From Thermothelomyces thermophilus ATCC 42464 (lineage: Eukaryota; Ascomycota; Sordariomycetes; Sordariales; Chaetomiaceae): a DNA stretch of 64,000 bases. This document shows, in pieces, positions 22,853-33,900 of this stretch. The stretch's first letter is position 1. Every line of letters starts with the position of its first letter. The translations under genes were made by a program, and so were the position numbers. The DNA is taken from the NCBI RefSeq assembly GCF_000226095.1, contig NC_016472.1:2480001-2544000 (forward strand), given 5' to 3'. Below the pieces are notes generated by a model. That model did no database searches and was not told the origin of the DNA. It was given only the letters and a program-made list of their open reading frames with translations.

Positions 22853-24256
22853 GGTTGGCGAGGGCAGTGAAGTAGCGTGTGAATTACAAGAAGGAGTGTT
22901 GAGTTGTAGAAAGACCGAAGAGTGCTTGCTTGTGAGAGATATGTGTCTAAAGTGCTGTTTGCTTTGCTTGTCTGGACAACCAAACCGATCACTGACAGGG
23001 CGAAGGTCAGGCGAGTCTTTATGCACTTTCAGCCCAGGTGTCTGATGGGTATAACGCCGGGCCTATTGGTCTGTGTAGATAAGAACAGAACCCAACACCA
23101 ACTAGAGAGAGGCCTTGGTCCGCATGGGTCTGGATCGTTTTGGCCGGCAGAGCGAAACCTTCTCGCGGCGGTCAGAGCCAGGGTTCTGGCACGTCTAGGG
23201 CCCGGACAGAGAGCCCAGCCGGACCGGGATCATATTTGCTGTGTTGAAGCAGGGCTAATTACCACGGAGGGCCCTCAGTATTGGAAGTGGTCTTCGCGTC
23301 ACAAAGAAGGGAAAGGGGGGAGGGGAAGGGGGGGTGAGGATAGCAGGGGAGAGTTTCCCCCAAGAGCCACAGAGCATGCTGCCAAGAGGGTCGAAGAGAC
23401 CTGGACCATATAGAAAATCAAAACATCCTAAACCACCTCGCGGTTTGTTGGCGGTCCCTCGGAGAGGGAGAGAGAGAGAGAAGGAAGGGGCGGCGTGGAT
23501 GGTCGAGCGGCTGATTCGAGAGTCGAGACAAGAGATCGTTGACTCAAACGCTTCAAATGCTCTTCGAGGCCTGGGCCGCTGTTGCGCGGCACCCGAGGTT
23601 CCCCACAGTCATAGAATGTGGATGGGGTTGATTCTGTCGCTTCGCCGTGCCTCATTGTGCTTGTTTAAGACTCAAGGCTGCAGTGTGCGATGTGGGGTAC
23701 TTTGTACATACATACAGATATGGTCTTTCCGTGTTCTGCGCCGCTGAGAATGACAGAGCTGGTTGGCTCAGTGATTACTACGGGCCTGTTTGCCATAATT
23801 ATTACACTACTACCTATGAGAGCCCCACACTAAATACATTAGTAGAGCGCTACATGCGCACCAAAAAGTCTTACTGACAATATAATATTACACTTGATAA
23901 CTCGTTTCGGCCGCCCCATCGCAACCGTCGCCTAGTCAGCCTACACTAGTGGCGGCGCAACTGAGCATCTGTTTCATCTTACGACGCCCTTAACCTCATT
24001 CGCGCGGGGTGTTCCTAGCTCCATTACCCACTTCTTCCACTTTAGCCTACCTTACCTGACCTTTTTCTATAGGATTTGTTGTACTGCGGCCAGCCCTCAA
24101 TCAACCAAGCAGGCCCTACATTTTGCTTTCCTTAATTATTCATTCTTGCTCACCACGAGCAAGCACCACCTGTCGGGCGTTTTCCTTCCCACCAGCTCCA
24201 AGTCTCTGTTTCCCAAGATTACCACCGATCCCGCGCATTAACCCTTGGCATTCACC
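22853..24256. other. Divergent intergenic region, 1.4 kb
   Basis: No gene supported. It has a purine-rich stretch (GGGAAAGGGGGGAGG-like) near 23300-23340, an AGAG run near 23470, and TAATTA near 23257, 23796 and 24131. It probably carries the promoters of both flanking genes. Confidence 0.45.
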
Positions 24257-24859
24257 ATGGCATCCCCTAGCCAAGTTGCTCCCTCGTGGCTCGCCCGGCT
24301 CGACGAGATGGCCGCCGACATCATCCCCTCGACATATCCCATCGAGACGGACACCCTGGGCATCATCAAGAAGCTGCTGCTCGCCCAGGGTGACGACAAC
24401 GCAGCGGTTGGCGAGGCCGTGCACGAGATCCGCTCCTTCTACACCACCAAACTGTTCCCGCCCAACGACCCCTTCTACAGGGACCTCCCGGACCACGGTG
24501 TTTCCCAAGTTGTCGGCGCCGTGGTCGACCACGTCTTTGAGCTCGCGAGCGCTGTGCCGTGGAAGGAGTCAGCACACAAGCGACTCGCTGACCTGCTCAT
24601 CGCGCTCAAGGAGAACGCCACCACCACCGGCTTCGATCCCGCGGTACGTCGTTTCACTCTATTACCCACCCGCCGAATCGCTCACTCGCGCGCCGAACTC
24701 GAATCCTAACTTCACCCTCTTATCAGGATCCCCAGCTCGGCTGGGAGTCGAGCAACCTCGAATGGCACGCCGCCGAAATTTGGCGCAGCTACAACCGTAC
24801 GTTCATCCAGCCTCGTATCCTCGTCTCTGTTGGCCCGAATCCATTCCCACTCCCTTCCT

Positions 24860-24893
<34 letters not shown>

Positions 24894-25520
24894 CCCCCCC
24901 CCCCTTACCTACCTACCTCGGGTACTTTACTTTCACTAACCGGCCTCTCCCCGCGCGCCCGCGCCCGCGGCCCCCAACCAAACAAACAAACAGCAACCCA
25001 CACCGCTTCGCAGCAAGAGTGCACCGAGGCCCTGCGCACGCACGTCCTGCTCGCCCGCCTCGTCGCCGCCGACTTGCTGCCCGCCGACGGCCCCTGGCGC
25101 ACCGCCCAATGCGTGTCCGAGGGCCTCAATACCAACAACAACAACAACAACAACAGCGGCGGTGGCGGTGGCGTCGGCGGCAGCTGGGAGGCCGACACCG
25201 CGCTGGTGCGCACCTGCCGGGCGGCCATCGCCGCGCGCTACCTCGTCCTCGCCGGCCGCGCCCTCCCGCGCGAGCTGCGCCGCGCCCCCGGCCCGGACAC
25301 CGAGGCCGTCGTGCGCAAGGCCGAGTGGGCCGCCTGGGCCGAGAGGCTGCGCCGGCTCGCGTCCGCCTCCTCGTCGTCGTCACCGCCGGCGGCGGCGGCG
25401 GGTGGTAGTGATGGGGACGATCTCGTGGCCGTGGCGGAGGTGCCGGAGGAGTGGGATCTGAAGGCGGGCGCTGCCGAGGCTGCGCGCCAGGTCGAGATTT
25501 GGTTGAGTGGGCAGGTGTGA
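24257..25520 (+). CDS. Conserved-looking hypothetical protein, function unknown
   Basis: Exons 24257-24643, 24727-24796 and 24994-25520, 327 aa. ATG in strong context (caccATGg); an in-frame extension upstream is possible but lacks a better start. The protein is helical and hydrophilic in its first half (SWLARLDEMAADIIPSTYPI, VHEIRSFYTTKLFPPNDPFY), with DPQLGWESSNLEWHAAEIWR in the short middle exon and CTEALRTHVLLARLVAADLL after it. A poly-Asn/Gly insert (about 8 N then Gly-rich) lies near residue 198. No signal peptide or membrane span. It faintly recalls DUF3632-type fungal proteins, but I cannot confirm that. Intron 2 contains a (CT)n run with a C tail. Confidence 0.7.
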
Positions 25521-25556
25521 GTGAATCAATCATTGGATCGTGAGATGTTTGATATT

Positions 25557-25573
25557 ATTTTTTTCTTTTTTTT

Positions 25574-25605
<32 letters not shown>

Positions 25606-25706
25606 CTTTTTTTTCTTTTTTTTCTTTTTTTTTCTTTTTTTTCCTTTTTTTTCTTTTTTTTTTCTTTTTTTTCTTTTTTTTTTCTTTTTTTTTTTCTTTT
25701 TTGCTC
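25557..25706 (+). repeat. T-rich low-complexity tract, (T7-9 C)n
   Basis: About 150 bases of T runs broken by single C, directly downstream of the hypothetical gene. It generates meaningless Phe-rich and Lys-rich open frames on the two strands. Confidence 0.9.
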
Positions 25707-25986
25707 GAATAACGGGTTAGAAAACAAACAAGAAAAAAAAGGGGGGTAAGGATCAAGCCAGACTATTAATTAATCGGAGTTAATGTGACGGCTAACTACT
25801 CATTGATAATTAATTGATAGGTAACACAAGCCTTGATCGAAAGATGCCTCGAACGATCATTCTATAGTCTAAATGACTACAATATTAATTAGTTCACCCC
25901 CAAGCTAGCTTGATCAATCCAAACGTCGACTTTGATAATTACTCGCAATCGAGTTGGTATTTAACGGATTCTCTCAGACCTACGCC
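25707..25986. other. Intergenic stretch dense in TAATTA
   Basis: Within about 180 bases there are four TAATTA sites (near 25767, 25807, 25883 and 25937), two of them extended by further AATT. No gene is seen. Confidence 0.6.
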
Positions 25987-27365
25987 TTATCCTCCTAGCT
26001 CCTCCCAGCTCTTTGGCGAGAACCTGGACAGCTTGACAAAAGCCCCGATCAGCGGGAAGCAAACGGGAACGGCTGCCCCCGCAATGCTCAGGATCCACGC
26101 ATGATGGAGACCGGCCACGTAAGCCCTCAGGACGCCGAGGAGCTTGTCTCCCGAGAATACGGTCTGGAGGTCGTAATAGGCGCCGACACTCAGGACCTCG
26201 GCGGTGGTGACGCCGGGAGCAAACTGGGGGAAGCTGCGGATGAGGCCGTTGTTGAGGATGGACTGGGCCATGCCGACGCCCGGGGTGCCGCCGATGAACT
26301 GGAAGAAGAGGATGTTCGACATGGCAATGCTGTTGTCCCCCTTGGGCGTGATGGCGTTGGCGATGACTGACGGCCGGAGGCTGCATGGAGAGACCCGTTC
26401 CGAGACCAGCGACGAACTGGAAGCCGATCCATTGGCCACTGTTCGAGTTGATAATTACCCAGCATGTAAATCAGTCCGGCACCCACGGCGGCAAGCGAGG
26501 CGCCCGTCATCAGCCACGGCTGATACCACCCGACCAGTAGGGCGCAGGCTAGTTAAGGCAAAACAGATTGTCGTCGTTAGTCGATTATCATCCCTCCACA
26601 CACCCGAGTGTAAGGCCTCGCGTGTGGCGTGTGTGGGCAACTATGGGTGTGGCTTGACCTATTACTTACTCATGGGCAGGATGGTCGGGAGCAACCGGAT
26701 GCCGCTTTCCAGCAGAGACACTCTGTTAACCGCCTGGAAGTAGATGGGGAGATTGTAAGCCAAGGGGGAAGAATGAGAAGTTGATCCTAAACAAACTCGT
26801 GTTAGCAAGAGTGGAAAAAGAAAAACGAAAGAGGAGCTGATGACGGCGCCCAAGTTCCACGGCTTGGTAACACCACCATAATTACTCGAGCGCTAGGATG
26901 AAGCACGTCAGCCGCCGAGAACGACCGGCACACCTGGCAAGCCAAGCGAGTATTAATTATATGAATGTCTCCCAGCCGATCTGCTCGACCTTGTGGTGGG
27001 CGGGGGGACCTTGTAGAAGAACATGACAGAGAGGATGGATGGAAGCTGATTGTAGTTCTCAGCATTCGCAAATGAAAGCAACTGTACCTAATTAACTAAT
27101 TATTTGGATCAATGTAGTAATGGGTGGAGGGAAGCCACTTACCACCATCGCCACGTCAGCCGATCGGTGAAAGCTCCGCCGAGGACCGGGCCGACAACGC
27201 TAGCAACGCCGAAGATACCGCCGAGCAGGCCGAGCAGGGCGGGAATCACCTTGGGCGCCGCCGAGATGGAGACTATGAGGTAATTAGACTCCGCTGGTCA
27301 TGGCGGCGCCGCCAAGTCCTTGGATCGCGCGACCCACGACGAGCGACGAGCTGTTGGGAGAGACG
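25987..27365 (-). pseudogene. MFS (DHA2-like) multidrug transporter pseudogene, 5'-truncated
   Basis: Read on the minus strand, fragments follow the order of a drug:H+ antiporter: [20 protein letters not shown] (MFS motif at the third span), [20 protein letters not shown] (motif C-like), FILALE with GGVTKPWNLG, YNLPIYFQAVNRVSLLESGI, GQWIGFQFVAGLGTGLSMQP, and GDNSIAMSNILFFQFIGGTP through WILSIAGAAVPVCFPLIGAF to a stop at 25987. The first ~100 residues are missing. At three places (TAATTA at 27281-27286, 26879-26884 and 26452-26457) four extra bases AATT at a TA break the frame. Reading without them gives SGVYLIVS, LALEYGGV and MLGINSNSGQWIG. Other frame breaks lie near a C run at about 27005 and near 26370. 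Some introns remain recognisable. It is a host gene that has died. Confidence 0.8.
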
Positions 27366-28543
27366 CCTATTTCAAATCCCGAGTCATTATTTTCAGGGGG
27401 AGTACGAAGTTGCATGGTAGGGAAGAGGCGACCGGCCGTCTATTGGCCAAGTTGCTTGCTCACATGGCCGAATTAGTTCACACGAGGGGGCTGAAAGTCC
27501 CCACCAACATTTCTTCCAATCTCTAATGTACGTAAATAATGTACATACCGAGCTGAGGGCTTCGCTTGTAGACCTTTCAGTTCTGCCATGTTCATCACCG
27601 GTTAGGTTACAGTAATCCATCATGAAAAGTAGCCAAACGCATATTAATAGCATGCATACAAACAATTTCTGTAACTTACGCCATATGAAAGAGGCATGTT
27701 CTCGAGCTGCTCGGCATTCATCCATTCTCATTTATTATACCCTCAACTACACTGTCTCTTGTTTCACGACATTCGCGCCATCAGCACGTGAGAATTGTCA
27801 AACGAAGTCTCTAGTCATGCTTGTTGTCTATTCGGTCGGTGAACCGCATCCAAAACGCTTGAAGGCGCAAGGGAGGCTCGCTCCCTTTAAGCATCCCGAT
27901 AGGTGATTAAACCGAAGTCGCTACGCGCATCACAGATCCCAAGAAGCCTAGAAAAAAAACATCTGGCACACATGACTCTAACATCTCCCATATCATCTCC
28001 CCCACCATACATGAGAATTAAACAAAAGAGCGGCCCTGAGAGTAGTAGCCCGAAGCCAAGGGCCGACACAATGTGCGTTTGAATGACATGAACAGGCATA
28101 ATTATGAAACATATAACTAGAGAGGCTCCGGCGTGCTATGGCATAGCGGTGTAGGAATAATAATAATAATAATTATGAAACGAAGGTGAAGAACCGACCG
28201 AGGGGGAAGAAGAGGAAGAAAAAGAAGGCACAAAGCAGAACAAAAAGCAGTATATACCTAAACATCGCTGTTGTCACCCTTTCCTCCCCTTAACCCTTCT
28301 CTACCTTGTTACCCTGCTCCGTTCCGCGCACACTACGTGCCTGAGTTCCCGAAACTCCAACACCGAAGCACGACATATACCCACATCTTCCATTACAACC
28401 CCCCCCCCCAAAAAAAAAAAAAAGACCAACTCCGCTGCTGCTTCGACAGAAACACGCCATCATCAGTCGGTAAGCAGCCGCCTCGAGGGGTGCTTGACCT
28501 CGCTAACCGGCTAAACGACATACTGATCCGCACTAGAGGGAGT

Positions 28544-28579
<36 letters not shown>

Positions 28580-28585
28580 AGCATC
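27366..28585. other. Intergenic region with a LINE-like insertion
   Basis: No gene supported. The right half is the 3' flank of the kinase gene, including a (CAG)n-like run at about 28549-28575. A short retroposed insertion lies at 28111-28169 (separate entry). Confidence 0.45.
28098..28181 (+). mobile_element. 5'-truncated LINE (or SINE) tail with (TAA)n end and 13-bp target-site duplication
   Basis: About 58 bases (gagaggctccggcgtgctat, then catagcggtgtaggaa and a TAA repeat) are bounded on both sides by the direct repeat ATAATTATGAAAC (about 28098-28110 and 28169-28181). The same body with the same TAA end recurs at 62680-62783, where more 5' sequence is kept and the flanking repeat differs. 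A shared 3' end, variable 5' truncation, simple-repeat tail and long target duplication are the marks of target-primed reverse transcription. Confidence 0.7.
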
Positions 28586-30984
28586 CTAAGCTATCTGCGC
28601 GGCGGGCTTGACGCCGCGGCGGCCAAGCAGGGTGGCGCCGTCGAGGTTCAGCTCGAACACGCCCCTCTGCCTGTTGCGCTCGCGTACCTGCTGCCAGGCT
28701 GCGGCAGTGACCGCCGCCGAGTGCTGGCCGTAGCCGCGCTGCTCGGCCGCTGCCGGGGGAGGGTGTGCCTTCCTCTCGCGATCCCGGCCGCGCTGCTGCT
28801 CCTGCTGCTGCTGCTGTTGTTGTTGCTGCTCCTGGTCGCGGATCTGCGTGTCACGCATGCTTTGCTCCAATTGTTGGGTGCCTCCGTTGTGGGGCTTGTC
28901 GGCCTGCTGGTCGGCCGGGTCCTGGTCCTCCTCCATCTCCTCGTCCTCATCGAGCGTCTCGTCGACCCCACCCAGTCGCGATACGCCGCCCGCTTTGACG
29001 CCGACATGTTTCCGCCGCTTGCCCTCCTCTTCTTGGCGGTGGACGGCGTAGCCGACGTCGAAGACCTCGCGCAGGTTGATGGCGGCCGGGGAGCGTAAGT
29101 CATAGCGCTTGTCGCCCTCGACCAGCTTGGTCGTTTCGAAGGCACGCAGCGCGTTCTCCTCCGGCGTCGCCTTCTTCTCTTCGCGCGGCGTGGGCCCGGC
29201 CTCGCGGATCCAGGGATGAGCGAGGAACTCCTTGATCGTGTAGCGCTTTTCTGGGTCCACGCAGAGGAGGTGGGAAATTAGATCCTTGGCCGATTTGCTG
29301 ATGTCGTCCCACCAGGGCGAGAGGAAAGTGTACTGCCCTTTCGCAACCTTCTCGGTGAGCACCTCGATGCTCTCGTCGTAGAATGGCGGGAATCCGCACA
29401 GCAGCGTGTACAGCACGCACCCCAGGGCCCACATGTCGACCGATTTAGAGTACCTCTCATCCTTGACGATCTCGGGAGCGGTATAACCGACAGTGCCGCA
29501 GGGGGTCATGGTCTGGTTTTCCCAGATGATCTTGGAGAGGCCAAAGTCGGCAATCTTGATCTGCCCGATGCCGCCGGCTCCGACCCCCTTGATGAACTCT
29601 CCTTCGTCCACCTTGTCTTCATCCCCCGGCTGTTTCGGCTTGGGGTTCTTGGAGGGAACAAACGGAACGGGGTTGAAGAGGATGTTTTCTGGCTTGATGT
29701 CTCTGGAGAGTCTCTTTGTCAGCAGGAGCAAGGGGACGAGGGGCAGCAGTGGTCCTATCCTACCGATGGACAATTCCCCTTTCCTCATGCAGATACTCCA
29801 GCGCCTTGGCTACTTGGGTGATGACGTGCCGTGACAAATCTTCGCTGAAATATGTCAAGCGGACAATCTGGTGGAACAACTCACCCCCGGGTGCGAGCTC
29901 GAGGATGATGTAATAATATTGGCGAGACTCGGAGAAGTCGATGAGCTTGATGATATTGGGATGGTCGATCTGGCGCATAATCTGCACCTCTTTCAAGATG
30001 TTGGCCCTCTGTAGCCGTGGTTAGTCCTAGATCAACATCGAGCGGATCGAGTAAGCCGCATCCTCCAGCGCTTGACTCAGAGGTGGAAGAGTGAAGCACC
30101 GGCAGCATCCGCGAAAGCTACTCGAGGAAGAGCTGACAGAAATCCGGCGCATTCGAACGCGACAAATAGGAAAAGGGATCCTCGCACCTCTGCGGGCCTA
30201 GGAGCCTTTGGCTTAAAGTTGGGATGGAGATGCTTGTTGCTCTAACAGCGGCCCCTAGAGTTGGTAAAGGGCACTTTGAAACGGGAGGAGAAAGGGGGGG
30301 GGAGAGATTATGTGCGGTACGCAAGGAAAAAAGGGGGGGAGCACCCCAAGAAAACAATAAAAAAGAAAAAACGCGGGATCCCCTCCCCCCCGTTTTGTCA
30401 CATACCTGCATGCTGTTCATCTCATACTTGCGAACGACCTTGATGGCGACTTCGCCTGCAATCCCCTCGCGGTCGCGAGCCCGATAGACGTTGCTGAACG
30501 CACCATCGCCCATCTTTTCGAGGAGTTCCCATCGCCCGAGACCTGGGTAGTGCGGAAACTTGCTCTTGCTCTCATTCTCCTCGGCCACGAGCTTTGCAAT
30601 ATTCTCGTCGGGAATGCGCTTGTGCTGCTTCGTCTTGGCGTCTGCCGGTTGCGGTTGAGCGGGTTCGTGGCGGGCCGAGCCCCCAGTTGCTTTCGCTGCC
30701 GAGATTGTGCTGACGGCTGGATCTGTGGCCGGTGTCCCGACGGTGCCGGTCTTGATTTGTAATTGACCTGTCGTCGAATTGTCGTTTTTCGACCGCGGCG
30801 ACTCGTCAACTACGCGGGCCTGTTTCCCTGTGACGCCGAACATGACATCAGCCCCCTCGTCCCGGAAACGCTCTCCAGCAAGTTTGCGCATGCGACCCGA
30901 GCGCAGCAGTCGCACGCTTGCGGCATCGGACGGAGAAGACCTACCATGGCGAATGAAATTTTTGAGTTGCTGTATTGTCGACAT
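28586..30984 (-). CDS. Ser/Thr protein kinase, CAMK group, Rck2/Srk1-like
   Basis: Exons on the minus strand: 30984-30406, 30008-29764 and 29702-28586, 646 aa. The kinase domain starts with GRWELLEKMGDGAFSNVYRA (glycine loop) near residue 151, then VAIKVVRK (Lys). IVHRDIKPENILF spans the second splice junction, and IADFGLSK and GTVGYTAPEIV follow. An insert of about 35 residues (NPVPFVPSKNPKPKQPGDED...) separates the catalytic loop from DFG. This resembles fungal Rck2/Srk1 kinases, which are MAPK-activated kinases acting downstream of the Hog1/Sty1 stress pathway. The C-terminal tail holds acidic, Gln-rich (QQQQQQQQQ) and Arg-rich stretches, and ends FELNLDGATLLGRRGVKPAA. Intron 1 is long (397 bp). 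The exact subfamily is inferred. Confidence 0.88.
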
Positions 30985-33900
30985 GTTGGGCGTCTGGAAT
31001 CTGTGATTTCCGCTTCTCGCGTTCTGTCCTCGTCTGTCCTGGAATGGAGGAGCACCGGACAGGACCCCTGGGCTGCGCGTATTGCACGGAAAACCAGGGA
31101 AGATGGAAACGAAGACGGAAAGATGTTCACCGAAATAGAAAAGAAAAGAATAAAAATCAACAGTTGGCGAAGTAGATCAATCCGTCGTGTCTAACACTTG
31201 GCCACAGGTCGTGTGGGAAGAGCTCGCGCAATAGAAAGCTTTCGTAATGGCGGAGGGGAAATAATGGGCGGGCGAGTTCGCGGCTGCGCGAAATGTCCGG
31301 ACGGCGTTGTGAGCGAACCAAATGAGCAATGAATGGCAGAAGCCAAGTTGTGGTGGGGACTACGGCCAGCCGGGGAGTGGGGTGATAAGCAGCAACGAGC
31401 AGGGTTCTGGTGCAAAGGCCGGCAGAAAGTAGGTCCAAGGACTAACAACATTCGTCAGCGACGGTTAAGGCGAGTGGTCAAAGAAAAGTCAAGGCACTGA
31501 TGTGCAGAAGGCTCTAACCGGTCAATGTTTTTTTTAGGGGGTGTGGGGTTGCGGTAGGTGAAGGAATCTCGTTATGCTTCCTGCTCAGGCTCCCACTGTC
31601 ATCGTTTTCATCATCGGGCAAATCTGGTCAATCAGTGAGCCTGCGGCGCAGCAAATCAACAGCGGTCCTTCCGTGTAGGGTGCAGGAAACGATCTAAGAC
31701 TTGGGGGATGGCAGGGCTGCTCAAAAAAAAAAAAAAAAAAAAAAAACTAGAACCCTGCTGAGAAGGTCGCGAAGCTTAGGAACGTGGACTTGTAGATAGA
31801 TGGTTACCGCGTGAAACAAGTGTAACGGTTTTAATTGTGCTGTTTTCGCAGAAACTGCATGGCAAAGAAAGAAGGGCAAAAAGTTCAAGGTCACACGCTG
31901 CTTGGCGATGCTTGGCGAAGCCAGAACAGTTGCCCTGCCACTGGCGCTCTCGGCAGGGGGGCGTTGGCTATGACGTAGTTTGCAGCGTCATTAGCGCCAG
32001 CCCCGGAGATTAGCGCAGCCTAAGCATCACTGCGTTTGCGTCACCGTTGCCCGGCTCAACGAATAGAAAGGCGACCTACTTTTTCACTTGCAGACCCGCC
32101 GATGTCCAGTTTCCCTCCTTATCCGGTGGTGTCGCGTACACGTAGTGTGTGCCTGGCCTCCAACTGGCGGTTCTTCCAAGCGCTGTTCTTGGAGTCCACT
32201 TGAAGGACTACCGCTGCTGTCTCACCATCATCACGATGTGTCGCGGACCCGTGTCTCACTCTGCTGCTGTATACTGGCTTCCTTGACTCCTCTGTAATCA
32301 GATTGGGTTGCGTATGGCCTGTCCCACAATGTTCGCACGGCTTTTGAATCCTTCCGTTTACCCCGCATCGTCATAGCCAGGAGCCTGCCAAGAAATTGTG
32401 GTACGATTTCCGGCATTGCGGCACGTTAGTGTAGCGGGGCCCGGACCCTGAATCCTAGAGTTGAGCCTGCTTGAACCTTGAAATCCATTCATTCATGAGC
32501 AAGAATTCAACATGCCGATGATTCTTACCTACCATCCAGGGACTTACACTAGTGTAGTGTACGCACGCCTTGTACTACGTATTTACTTTTACTAGCACTT
32601 TTTCCTGGAGCTAAAGACGCCGACTCACAAGAGCCACCTCGATTTTCTTGTTAAAAGCGTACCACCTTGCTGTTCAACATCTGCATATTACGAACCTGGG
32701 TCCCCTTCGCTCAAAAGGTTGTGGCACCGGCGAAGACGGGCTCGCCTTGAATGTTTACAGGATCATGTCTTGATTTCCCATGACCTGCGACACTTTCGCA
32801 TTTCGCTACAGGTGACAACCGCATGCTCCGTCCCTGCAGTTAACTCAGTAATTGTATGTACAGTACAGTTGCGAGCAATAAGCATCAAGCCGTCGCTGCC
32901 GTCATCGTACATACGTACGCGGCATGCTCGCTAACAGCATATTGCCCGTGCCGGCCTTACCACCGAAATGATGAAATGACGTGGGTTTGCTGCATGCGGT
33001 CCGCCGATCTGGCCTTGGCCTGAATCCGGCTCTCCGGGCAACACAGAGGAGATAATGCAAACGGCTTGAGGCTGGCATTTGGGCTCCAGTTGTTGGGAGA
33101 CGGTTTCCTCGGCCCGACCCCACGCCCCGGGGAACAGGCTCTCTGGGATCGTGGGGGTTACCCCAAGACGGGCCTCATGATGAGCCTCCCATTATGCGAC
33201 CTGACTCGCGCTCCCGTTTCGGCTTTGCCCAGCCGACCTGCGCAGCATCTACTCTTGGACGCAAACGATGATCAGCTTGAAGGGTGTCGCAAATCTCCCC
33301 GCTCCCCTCGCTTCCCTCTCCGTCCGTAGTGACCTGCAGTCAAATAAGCCTGCACTGCATGGTGTCACGTTTAAACTACAAACCGTTTTCCCGCGGCTGT
33401 TCTGCATCTCCAGAATCGGTATTTGCACTCTGTAGCAGCTGTATTTTTTTTCGAGACTGGCGACCTCGCTTGATCCGGTCTGGGCCCGGGATCCACACAA
33501 CACCAGAGGGGCCGATGGGGACTCCGCATTTTCCGAAATGCGGGGGCCGGAGCCCGTGCAAAGTGGGGCCGTGGCTTTCCTAAACCATCGATGATATTCG
33601 ATCTTCGCCGGCCAATTGTGGCAACAGGATCGGTGGTCGGCGGGCGTGGCGACCTCGAAATTGCTTCGGGTGCGGTGCCGACCATCCTCTGGCAGCAAAA
33701 ATCTGCGGTCGCAGATGCTGGGGTGGGGAGTATTTTGGTCTGTGTTGGGGTTGTTATAGTGCGTTCGCGAATCTTCACGAAAAGGGATGGACTGATGATC
33801 GAGGGTGCGCACCATGCTGGTAATACTCACCAAATAGCTCACCTTCTGGATGGACATGTAGGCTCTATGCATTAAATAATAAAAAAGTATCTGGCCCTTT

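Noticed and set aside
25526-25756. Lys-rich and Phe-rich open frames
   Set aside because: They arise from the T-rich low-complexity tract.
25987-27365. MFS transporter as an intact multi-intron gene
   Set aside because: The N-terminal third is missing and several conserved blocks are broken by four-base gains and other frame changes that no plausible introns remove.
33249-33872. 207-aa ORF in the gene-poor region
   Set aside because: No domain, signal peptide, membrane span or splice support, and its codon use is unlike the neighbouring genes.
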